Shown here piece after piece: positions 1-5,436 of a stretch of DNA of 5,668 bases. Numbering within the stretch: position 1 is the first letter of the stretch; every line of letters begins with the position of its first letter. Under the pieces are notes generated by a model that was given only the letters and a program-made list of their open reading frames with translations, was not told the DNA's origin and searched no databases. The position numbers and the translations under genes were made by a program. This DNA is from Comamonadaceae bacterium (GTDB lineage Bacteria; Pseudomonadota; Gammaproteobacteria; Burkholderiales; Burkholderiaceae_C): contig CANHBU010000148.1 in the NCBI GenBank assembly GCA_947458345.1, positions 1-5,668 on the forward strand, given 5' to 3'.

Positions 1-555
1 CAGATAACCCATGTCGGCCGACAGGTCGCCCGGGCCAATAAAGACGCCGTCGACGCCTTCGACGTTGGCAATGTCTTCCAGATGCTTGAGACCTTCGATG
101 GTTTCGATTTGCAGCAGCAGGCAAATTTCTTCCGAGCAGCGCTTGGCATAGTCCTTGATGCGGCCATAGCCGCTGGCCCGGGGCGCGCCGGCGTAGCCGC
201 GTACGCCGTGCGGCGGGTAGCGGGTGTAGGCCACCGCATTGCGCGCTTCTTCGGCGTTCTGGATGTAAGGCACAACCAGAGTTTGTGCGCCCACATCAAG
301 CAGGCGCTTGAAGGTGACCATGTCGTTCCAGGGCGGACGCACGATCGGCATGGTGGGGCTGTCTTTGAGCGCCTGCAATTGGCTCAGGATATGCGGCAAC
401 TCATTGGGCGAATGCTCCATGTCCAGCACGATCCAGTCAAAGCCACACTGGCCCAGGATTTCGGTGCTGATGGGGCTGCACAGGTGCGACCACAGGCCGA
501 TTTGCGGCCGGCCTTCTTTGAGCGCGCGTTTGAAGTGGTTGATGGGCAGATCCAT
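1..555 (-). CDS. garL: 2-dehydro-3-deoxyglucarate aldolase (HpcH/HpaI family), 3' end cut by window edge
   Basis: This class II (metal-dependent) aldolase should split 5-keto-4-deoxy-D-glucarate into pyruvate and tartronate semialdehyde in the cytoplasm. The frame begins MDLPINHFKRALKEG and stays open to base 1, giving 185 residues of the roughly 255 usual for the family, so about 70 C-terminal residues lie outside. Visible family motifs are LDMEH (44-48, with His48 the expected catalytic base), VRPPW (72-76, Arg73 binding substrate), LQIET (148-152, metal ligand Glu151) and GPGDLS (174-179, metal ligand Asp177). These sit two residues earlier than the E. coli GarL residues I recall (His50, Arg75, Glu153, Asp179). 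The start at 555 is supported by AGGAGA at 561-566, five bases upstream. The gene begins only 14 nt after the kinase stop, so the two are surely co-transcribed. HpaI-type aldolases with other substrates look similar; the neighbours make the GarL role the best call. Confidence 0.9.
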   Translation of the reverse strand, partial: MDLPINHFKRALKEGRPQIGLWSHLCSPISTEILGQCGFDWIVLDMEHSPNELPHILSQLQALKDSPTMPIVRPPWNDMVTFKRLLDVGAQTLVVPYIQNAEEARNAVAYTRYPPHGVRGYAGAPRASGYGRIKDYAKRCSEEICLLLQIETIEGLKHLEDIANVEGVDGVFIGPGDLSADMGYL

Positions 556-569
556 GGCTGTCTCCTGTT

Positions 570-1847
570 TTAGGGTGGCGCGATGAGTACCGCGCGAAAG
601 TCGTTGATATTGGTGAGCGTGGGGCCGGTGACCACGGCGTCGCCCAGCGCGCCGAAGAAGCCGTGTCCGTCGTTGTTGTCCAGGCTGCTTGCGGCCTTGA
701 TGCCCATGCTGCGGGCGCGCTCGAGTGTGTCGGGCGTGAGGATGGCGCCTGCGATCTCTTCGATGCCATCGACGCCGTCGGTGTCTCCGGCCAGCGCCCA
801 GATGCCCGGCGCGCCTTTGAGTGCGGCGCCGAGCGCCAGCAAAAACTCCACATTGCGCCCGCCCCGTCCGCTGCCGCGCACCGTCACCGTGGTCTCGCCG
901 CCCGACAGCAGCACGCAGGGCGCGGCCAAGGGTTGGCCGTGCGTCCTCACTTGCTGGGCGATGCCGGCCATCACGCGGCCGACCTCGCGCGCTTCGCCCT
1001 CGAGGCTGTCGCCCAGAATGCACACGCCGTAGCCGGCCTCGCGCGCCACGCGAGCGGCTGCCTCCAGGCCGATCTGCGGCGAGCTGATCAGCCGGGTCTC
1101 GCAGCGTGCCAGGCGCGCATCGCCGGGCTTGAGGGTTTCGCCCGCACCGCCTTCCAGCAGTTGCCTGGCCGCCGTCGGCACCGTGATGCGGTAGCGCTCG
1201 AGCACCGCGAGCGCGTCGGCGCAGCTGGTCGGGTCGGCCACCGTGGGGCCAGAGGCGATATCGGGCAGTTGGTCGCCCGGTACGTCAGAAATGAGCAGCG
1301 TGAGCACCCGCGCCGGCTGGCACAGCGCGGCCAGTCGCCCGCCCTTGATGGTTGAGAGGTGGCGGCGCACGCAGTTCATCTCGCCAATCGAAGCGCCGCT
1401 TTTGAGCAACTGCGCGTTGATGTCTTGCTTGTCGGCAAGGCTCAAGCCGGCGGCTGGGGCAGGCAGCAGCGCCGAGCCGCCGCCGGAGATCAGGCAAAGC
1501 ACCAGATCGTCTTCGCTCAAGCCCTGCACAAAGTGTTTGATGCGCTGGGCTGCGTGCAAGCCCGCTTCGTCGGGCACCGGATGCGCCGCTTCAATGATTT
1601 CGATGCGCTCACAGGGCACGCTGTAGCCGTAGCGCGTGACGACCAAACCGCTGAGTTGTTGCGCCGGACCTTGCCAGTGATCTTCCACCGCGCGCGCCAT
1701 CGCAGCAGAGGCCTTGCCCGCACCGATGACCACGAGCCGCCCCTTCACGCTGGCCGGATCGGGCAAATGCGCCGGCACTGCGGCGGCCGGCTGCGCCGAG
1801 GCAATCGCGGCATCAAACAGGGCGCGCAAAAGTTCGCGGGGTGTCAT
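570..1847 (-). CDS. ttuD: Glycerate 2-kinase, TtuD/MOFRL (DUF4147) family
   Basis: This 425-residue protein belongs to the family often annotated as 'hydroxypyruvate reductase TtuD', whose characterised members are glycerate 2-kinases making 2-phosphoglycerate from D-glycerate and ATP. Motifs in order: VIGAGKASAAMA (40-51, Lys45 in the conserved GAGKA), SGGGSALLPAP (121-131), VRRHLSTIKGGRLA (160-173), SDVPGDQLPDIASGP (187-201), then the C-terminal MOFRL domain with LSGGETTVTVRG (314-325), GRGGRNVEF (327-335), GDTDGVDG (354-361) and DNNDGHGFF (390-398). Length is normal and there is no signal peptide, so it is cytoplasmic. GAGGAAG at 1858-1864, 10 nt from the ATG, is a usable but slightly distant ribosome binding site. 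It takes the product of GarR, two genes' functions away from the aldolase that follows it. Using this family instead of the unrelated GarK of E. coli is common outside enterics. The symbol ttuD reflects family naming, not proven tartrate metabolism. Confidence 0.93.
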   Translation of the reverse strand: MTPRELLRALFDAAIASAQPAAAVPAHLPDPASVKGRLVVIGAGKASAAMARAVEDHWQGPAQQLSGLVVTRYGYSVPCERIEIIEAAHPVPDEAGLHAAQRIKHFVQGLSEDDLVLCLISGGGSALLPAPAAGLSLADKQDINAQLLKSGASIGEMNCVRRHLSTIKGGRLAALCQPARVLTLLISDVPGDQLPDIASGPTVADPTSCADALAVLERYRITVPTAARQLLEGGAGETLKPGDARLARCETRLISSPQIGLEAAARVAREAGYGVCILGDSLEGEAREVGRVMAGIAQQVRTHGQPLAAPCVLLSGGETTVTVRGSGRGGRNVEFLLALGAALKGAPGIWALAGDTDGVDGIEEIAGAILTPDTLERARSMGIKAASSLDNNDGHGFFGALGDAVVTGPTLTNINDFRAVLIAPP

Positions 1848-1871
1848 CGGCGCATCACTTCCTCAGCCAGC

Positions 1872-1902
1872 GCCGCATCGCGCCGAGGGCGGCGCTCCCA
1901 CA
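1872..1902 (-). repeat. REP-like palindrome 1
   Basis: Read on the minus strand, it has a head TGTGGGA (1902-1896), a perfect 6-bp stem GCGCCG/CGGCGC around the loop CCCT (1895-1880), and a tail GATGCGGC (1879-1872). The head-stem-tail plan resembles REP sequences of other Proteobacteria. It faces away from element 2, head to head, with 21 nt between. Whether it is dispersed in the genome cannot be seen from one window. Confidence 0.6.
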
Positions 1903-1923
1903 GCCCTGGGCTTGAACTGAGCT

Positions 1924-1953
1924 GGTCGGAGCCGCGCCCCCGCGGCTGGCCGC
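1924..1953 (+). repeat. REP-like palindrome 2 (inverted relative to 1 and 3)
   Basis: Read on the plus strand, it has a head GGTCGGA (1924-1930), a perfect 6-bp stem GCCGCG/CGCGGC around the loop CCCC (1931-1946), and a tail TGGCCGC (1947-1953). A1930-T1947 extends the stem to 7 bp. Compared with element 1, both arms of the stem changed together (GCGCCG to GCCGCG, CGGCGC to CGCGGC), so pairing is kept while sequence drifts. The stem is the strongest local hairpin in the spacer, but no T-run follows it on the transcribed strand. Confidence 0.6.
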
Positions 1954-1978
1954 ACCACCAAGATGGCTTGCTCCGATC
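1949..1978 (-). repeat. REP-like palindrome 3, degenerate
   Basis: Read on the minus strand, it has a head GATCGGA (1978-1972), a short stem CAAG/CTTG around the loop CCAT (1970-1959), and a tail TGGTGCGGC (1957-1949). Its head matches that of element 2 in 8 of 9 bases when GC is included (GATCGGAGC against GGTCGGAGC). Its tail shares TGCGGC with element 1 and overlaps the tail of element 2. The 4-bp stem makes this the weakest of the three calls. Confidence 0.4.
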
Positions 1979-1997
1979 AGGCCGCGCGGTCCTCACA

Positions 1998-2882
1998 TCA
2001 GCCCTGCGCAACCTGAAAGTTGGCCGCGATCTCCAGGGCGCGCACCAGACTGGAATGGTCCAGCGCCGCACCGCCATTGGCCGCGCAGCTGTTCATCAAC
2101 TGCAGGGCACTGGCGGTGTGAGGCAGCGACAGACCCAGTGCGTTGGCGCCTTCAAGGGCCAGCTTGAGGTCTTTTTGGTGCAGCTCGATGCGAAAGCCCG
2201 GGTTGAAGGTGCGCTTGATCATGCGCTCGCCGTGCACCTCGAGGATGCGGCTGGCAGCAAAGCCGCCCATCAGGGCTTGGCGCACCTTGGCCGGATCGGC
2301 GCCGGCCTTGGCCGCAAACAGCAGGGCCTCGCCCACCGCTTCGATGTTGAGCGCCACGATGATCTGATTGGCCACCTTGCAGGTCTGCCCGTCACCGATG
2401 CCGCCAACATGGGTGATGTTCTTGCCCATCAATTCAAACAAGGGCTTGACGCGCGCAAACGAGGCTTCGGTGGCGCCGACCATGATGGTCAGGCTGGCGG
2501 CCTTGGCGCCGACTTCGCCGCCAGAGACCGGGGCGTCGAGGTAGTCGCAGCCCAAGGCGGCGATGCGCTGGGCAAACTGCTTGGTAGCAATGGGCGAGAT
2601 CGAGCTCATGTCGACCACGGTCTTGCCCGGGCTCAGCGCCTTGGCCACACCGTTTTCGCCGAACAGCACGTCGTCCACATGCGGTGTGTCGGGCACCATG
2701 GTCAAGATGATGTCGGCCTGCTGCGCCACTTCGCTGGCCGTCTTGCAGGCTTTGGCGCCAGCATCGATCAGGGCCTGCGGCACGCCGCTGCGTGACTGGG
2801 CAAACAGTTCGTGGCCGGCGGCCAGCAGGTGGCTGGCCATGGGCGCGCCCATGATGCCCAGGCCGATGAATCCCAATTTCAT
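1998..2882 (-). CDS. garR: Tartronate semialdehyde reductase (2-hydroxy-3-oxopropionate reductase)
   Basis: The 294-residue protein is a beta-hydroxyacid dehydrogenase of the GarR/GlxR group that reduces tartronate semialdehyde to D-glycerate with NAD(P)H. The N-terminal Rossmann signature is GFIGLGIMGAPMA (4-16). The substrate loop DAPVSGGEVGA is at 116-126. The catalytic lysine is Lys169 in GQTCKVANQ (165-173), next to the position of the GarR lysine I recall (171). LHQKDLKLAL (234-243) is the family's conserved C-terminal motif. Length and composition are normal, with no signal peptide. The ribosome binding site is weak (AAGAAAG about 8 nt before the ATG), but the Rossmann motif directly after the start leaves no room for another one. 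It lies 52 nt after the binding protein gene and acts between GarL and the glycerate kinase. The group also contains 3-hydroxyisobutyrate dehydrogenases; the operon context settles the choice. Confidence 0.93.
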   Translation of the reverse strand: MKLGFIGLGIMGAPMASHLLAAGHELFAQSRSGVPQALIDAGAKACKTASEVAQQADIILTMVPDTPHVDDVLFGENGVAKALSPGKTVVDMSSISPIATKQFAQRIAALGCDYLDAPVSGGEVGAKAASLTIMVGATEASFARVKPLFELMGKNITHVGGIGDGQTCKVANQIIVALNIEAVGEALLFAAKAGADPAKVRQALMGGFAASRILEVHGERMIKRTFNPGFRIELHQKDLKLALEGANALGLSLPHTASALQLMNSCAANGGAALDHSSLVRALEIAANFQVAQG

Positions 2883-2914
2883 GGATGTGCTTTCTTGAGT
2901 GGCTCAGAAGGATT

Positions 2915-2934
2915 GCAAGAGGCAGCGGCCTTGC
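2915..2934 (-). other. Small hairpin directly after the binding-protein stop codon
   Basis: On the transcribed strand, GCAAG (2934-2930) and CTTGC (2919-2915) can pair, with a further short GC pairing possible inside. The stem starts at the base after the stop codon and lies in the 52-nt gap before garR. No T-run follows, so a terminator is unlikely. Hairpins after solute-binding-protein genes often protect the mRNA 3' end, but here the stem is short and could be chance. Confidence 0.25.
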
Positions 2935-3915
2935 TCATTGGACCGTGACGTTGCCGTCTTTGACGGCCTTGCCCATTGCGGCGATTTCAGCCTTGAGCCA
3001 CTGACCGAAGTCGGCGGGGCTCATGGTGTTGGGCTCGGCGCCCAAAGTGTTCAGGCGCTCGCGCACATCGGGCAAAGCCGTGATGCGCATCACCTCCGCA
3101 TGCAGCTTGTCGACCACCGCCTTGGGCGTGCCAGCCGGAGCCAGCAGACCCTGCCAGCTGCCCGTGAGAAAGCCCGGCAAACTCTCCGAGACGGTGGGCA
3201 CTTGGTTGCCCAGCACGGGGTTGCGCTTGGCGCTGGAGACCGCGATCAGCTTGATCTTGCCGCTCTTGACGTGCGGCAGCGTGGCCACCATGCCATTGAA
3301 GGTCAGGTCCACCTGGCCGCCGATCAGGTCGGTCATGGCCTGCGCGCCGCCTTTGTAGGGCACGTAGCCCCAGTCGATTCCCGCACGCTGAGCAAACAGC
3401 ACGCCGGCCAGGTGCGGCGCGCTGCCCATCCCGGCTGCGGCGGCGAAGTTGACCTTGCCTTTTTGGGCTTTGGCCCAGGCGATCAGCTCGGCCACATTGC
3501 TGGCCGGCACCTGGCTGCTGGTGACCAGCAGGTGAGGTGAGTAGCCCACCATGGCGACGGGCTCGAAGTCAGTCAATGGGTTGAAGGGCAGCTTGTAGAG
3601 CGACGGTGAAATCGCCAGATTGCCCACGTCCATGAGCACCAGGGTGTGGCCATCGGCGCTTGATTTGGCGACCTGGTCGGCGCCAAGGTTGCCGTTGGAG
3701 CCCGGGCGGTTTTCAACGATCACCGGCTGGCCCCAGTTCTCGCTCATTTTCTGCCCCACCAGGCGGGCGAGCACGTCGGAGGTGCCGCCTGCCGGGAAGG
3801 GCACCACGATCTTGATGGGCTTGCTCGGAAAGGGCGCTTGCGTCCAGGCGGCTGGCGCTGCCAAGGCGAAAATGCCAAAGGCCAGTATCAGACGGGCGGC
3901 GGCAATGAGGGGCAT
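2935..3915 (-). CDS. Bug/TctC-family tripartite tricarboxylate transporter solute-binding protein
   Basis: This is a 326-residue periplasmic binding protein of the Bug (TctC) family, expected to capture a carboxylate for uptake by a TctAB-type membrane pair. A signal peptide covers about residues 1-27: one arginine at 8, a hydrophobic stretch LILAFGIFALAAPAA (9-23), and a likely cut after TQA (25-27). Family motifs follow: KPIKIVVPFPAGGTSDVLAR (32-51) and VENRPGSNGNLGADQVAKS (67-85) with SADGHTLVL just after; YVPYKGGAQAMTDLIGGQVD lies mid-protein and the C-terminal region contains the usual LAPAGTPKAVVDKL. AGGAG at 3922-3926, six bases before the ATG, fixes the start. It sits between gudD and garR with 52 nt on each side, so an aldarate or related acid is the likely ligand; this is inference from position only. 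No tctA or tctB is present here; Bug proteins are frequently found without them in Burkholderiales. Confidence 0.93.
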   Translation of the reverse strand: MPLIAAARLILAFGIFALAAPAAWTQAPFPSKPIKIVVPFPAGGTSDVLARLVGQKMSENWGQPVIVENRPGSNGNLGADQVAKSSADGHTLVLMDVGNLAISPSLYKLPFNPLTDFEPVAMVGYSPHLLVTSSQVPASNVAELIAWAKAQKGKVNFAAAAGMGSAPHLAGVLFAQRAGIDWGYVPYKGGAQAMTDLIGGQVDLTFNGMVATLPHVKSGKIKLIAVSSAKRNPVLGNQVPTVSESLPGFLTGSWQGLLAPAGTPKAVVDKLHAEVMRITALPDVRERLNTLGAEPNTMSPADFGQWLKAEIAAMGKAVKDGNVTVQ

Positions 3916-3967
3916 GACAGGCTCCTGGTTCAGCGTGGGTTCGGGGGGACAGGTTTGGGCGGCTTGC
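3916..3967. other. 52-nt gap between gudD and the binding-protein gene
   Basis: It contains the binding protein's ribosome binding site (AGGAG at 3922-3926) and a C-rich stretch on the minus strand around 3943-3949. I see no promoter, terminator or clear stem, so the genes are probably read on one message. Confidence 0.6.
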
Positions 3968-5305
3968 TCAGCGCACCAGGCATGGCTGCTTGGGGTTGAA
4001 GGTCCAGCCAGGGATCAGGTATTGCATGGCGATGGCGTCGTCACGCGCGCCCAGGCCGTGCTGTTGGTACAGGGCGTGGGCTCGCATCACGGCGCCCATG
4101 TCCAGCGTCACGCCCAGACCTGGCTTGCTGGGCACCTCGACGCTGCCGCCTCGGATTTGCAGCGGCTCTTGCGTGAGAAATTGCCCGTCCTGCCAGATCC
4201 AATGGGTGTCGATCGCCGTGACCTTGCCGGGCGCAGCGGCCGCGCAGTGGGTGAACATGGCTAGCGAGACATCAAAGTGGTTGTTCGAGTGCGAGCCCCA
4301 GGTCAGGCCGTGCATCTGGCACAGCTGCGCCACACGCACCGAGCCTTGCAGGGTCCAGAAGTGCGGATCGGCCAGCGGAATATCGACCGACTGCAGCGCA
4401 ATGCTGTGGGCCATTTCGCGCCAGTCGGTGGCCACCATATTGGTGGCCGTGGGCAGGCCGGTGGCGCGGCGAAATTCAGCCATGATTTCACGGCCGGAAA
4501 ACACGCCTTCTGCGCCGCAGGGGTCCTCGGCATAGGCCAGGATGCCGTGCAGGTCGCGCAGCAGGTGCACCGCGTCCTTGAGCAGCCAGCCGCCGTTGGG
4601 ATCGAGCGTGACGCGCGCTTTCGGAAAGCGCTCATGCAGCGCGCGCACGGCCTCCACTTCTTCTTGCCCGCGCAGCACGCCGCCCTTGAGTTTGAAGTCT
4701 TCAAAGCCGTAGCGCGCTTGCGCGGCCTCGGCCAGGCGCACCACGGCTTCGGGGGTGAGGGCCTGCTCGTGACGCAGGCGCAGCCAGTCGTCGGCCGCAT
4801 CGGGCTCGCTGCGGTAAGCCAGATCGGTCTTGCCGCGCTCGCCCACGTAAAACAGGTAGCCCAGCATCTGCACCCGCTCGCGCTGCTGGCCTTCGCCAAG
4901 CAGCGCGCACAGCGGCACACCGAGGTGCTGGCCGAGCAGGTCGAGCAGCGCGCTTTCCACCGCGGTGACCGCATGGATGGCCACCCGCAGGTCAAAGGTT
5001 TGTTGGCCACGCCCGCCGCTGTCGCGCTCGGCAAAGCGCTGGCGCATCGCGCCCAGCAGCGCGTTGTATCGGCCTATGGGCTGGCCCTCGATCAGCGGGC
5101 GGGCGTCTTCCAGGGTTTGCCGGATCTTCTCGCCGCCTGGCACCTCGCCCACGCCGGTGCGCCCGGCCGAGTCGCTGAGGATCACCAGATTGCGCGTAAA
5201 AAACGGCCCGTGCGCCCCGCTGAGGTTGAGCAGCATGCCGTCGTGGCCGGCCACAGGAATGACCTGCATGCGAACGATGGTGGGCGTGGAATGGCTGAGT
5301 GTCAT
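3968..5305 (-). CDS. gudD: Glucarate dehydratase (enolase superfamily)
   Basis: This 445-residue enzyme dehydrates D-glucarate (and usually L-idarate) to 5-keto-4-deoxy-D-glucarate, the first committed step of the pathway. It matches my recollection of E. coli GudD (446 residues) along its whole length, including [10 protein letters not shown] (13-22), [13 protein letters not shown] (50-62), and the C-terminal [10 protein letters not shown] (427-436). All catalytic residues stand at the family's positions: Lys205 and Lys207 in FKLKGG, metal ligands Asp235 (LDPNG), Glu260 (YAEDP) and Asn289 (ATNM), and the Asp313/His339 pair in LADPHF and [10 protein letters not shown] chose the ATG at 5305 because it reproduces the family's N-terminus; a TTG at 5329 would add eight residues (MYDVLSFA) with no family counterpart. 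Neither start has a visible Shine-Dalgarno sequence. It is the first gene after the regulator, 131 nt downstream of it. Confidence 0.97.
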   Translation of the reverse strand: MTLSHSTPTIVRMQVIPVAGHDGMLLNLSGAHGPFFTRNLVILSDSAGRTGVGEVPGGEKIRQTLEDARPLIEGQPIGRYNALLGAMRQRFAERDSGGRGQQTFDLRVAIHAVTAVESALLDLLGQHLGVPLCALLGEGQQRERVQMLGYLFYVGERGKTDLAYRSEPDAADDWLRLRHEQALTPEAVVRLAEAAQARYGFEDFKLKGGVLRGQEEVEAVRALHERFPKARVTLDPNGGWLLKDAVHLLRDLHGILAYAEDPCGAEGVFSGREIMAEFRRATGLPTATNMVATDWREMAHSIALQSVDIPLADPHFWTLQGSVRVAQLCQMHGLTWGSHSNNHFDVSLAMFTHCAAAAPGKVTAIDTHWIWQDGQFLTQEPLQIRGGSVEVPSKPGLGVTLDMGAVMRAHALYQQHGLGARDDAIAMQYLIPGWTFNPKQPCLVR

Positions 5306-5312
5306 GGCGAAA

Positions 5313-5330
5313 GATAAGACATCGTACAAC
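5313..5330 (-). promoter_or_regulatory. Possible GntR/FadR-type operator overlapping a weak promoter for gudD
   Basis: Read on the minus strand, GTTGTACGATGTCTTATC lies 7 nt before the gudD ATG. It contains GAT/ATC arms five bases apart (5323-5313) and a TTGT half that resembles one arm of FadR-family operators (TTGT..ACAA style); the second arm is poor. A -10-like TATCTT ends five bases before the ATG, with a weak TTTCAG 18 bases upstream as a possible -35. If that promoter is real, the message would begin at or near the start codon. Both operator and promoter are pattern-based guesses. Confidence 0.3.
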
Positions 5331-5358
5331 AGGGCTGAAATTCAGAGCTCGGTGTTAA

Positions 5359-5435
5359 CCCCAGCCCAAGTCCTCCAGGCCGCAGCCGTGTGGCGCGGGT
5401 CGCGTCGAGGCAGGCGCGTGGCCTGGGCCCTGGGG
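5359..5435. repeat. Interrupted inverted repeat upstream of gudD
   Basis: On the plus strand, ccccagccc (5359-5367) and ccaggcc (5375-5381) are matched in inverted form by ggcctgggccctgggg (5420-5435). This gives TGGGG/CCCCA, GGGC/GCCC and GGCCT/AGGCC pairings separated by bulges, with about 38 nt between the arms. It could fold in the message just after the regulator stop. The lack of a T-run argues against a terminator. The arms are GC-rich, so chance is possible. Confidence 0.35.
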
Positions 5436-5436
5436 T

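Larger units (their letters stand above)
1848..1997. other. 150-nt spacer between garR and ttuD
   Basis: This is the longest gap in the window; other gaps inside the run are 14 or 52 nt. Bases 1872-1978 are nearly filled by three REP-like palindromes (listed separately), and the ribosome binding site of ttuD lies at 1858-1864. A further short palindrome, ccgcgcgg at 1982-1989, sits just after the garR stop. No T-run follows any stem on the minus strand, so I see no classical intrinsic terminator, and the downstream genes are probably still read from upstream. A minus-strand open frame crosses the spacer and ends on the ttuD ATG, but it looks like a by-product of the repeats. Confidence 0.8.
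5306..5436. other. 131-nt regulator-gudD gap, probable regulatory region
   Basis: The gap separates the regulator stop from the gudD ATG. Its left part (5306-5340) is less GC-rich than the rest and holds the possible operator and promoter listed separately. Its right part (5359-5435) holds an interrupted inverted repeat. There is no open frame with coding character, and no stem followed by a T-run. Confidence 0.6.

Noticed and set aside
1924..1951. Intrinsic terminator between garR and ttuD
   Set aside because: The stem is strong, but the minus-strand sequence after it (CCGACCAGCTCAG) has no T-run, and ttuD and garL have no clear promoter of their own.
1844..2077. A 77-codon minus-strand frame whose stop codon overlaps the ttuD ATG
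   Set aside because: The ATGA overlap looks like translational coupling, but the frame begins inside garR out of phase and then runs through the REP-like units; its Arg/Trp/Pro-rich product is typical of translated REP sequence.
1359..2795. A 478-codon plus-strand open frame antisense to ttuD and garR
   Set aside because: It spans parts of two well-supported genes and the repeat-filled spacer, has a low-complexity Ala/Arg/Gly/His-rich translation with no recognisable domain, and is what high-GC codon use creates on the opposite strand.
2899..3540. A 213-codon plus-strand open frame antisense to the binding-protein gene
   Set aside because: The translation is a mirror of the Bug gene with no domain, no plausible ribosome binding site and no operon partner.
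4277..5317. A 346-codon plus-strand open frame antisense to gudD
   Set aside because: It lies almost entirely within gudD, whose catalytic residues are all in place on the other strand; the translation shows no family motifs.
5306..5329. Upstream TTG start for gudD adding MYDVLSFA
   Set aside because: The extension has no counterpart in the family N-terminus, covers the possible operator, and has no ribosome binding site; the ATG at 5305 gives the normal length of 445.
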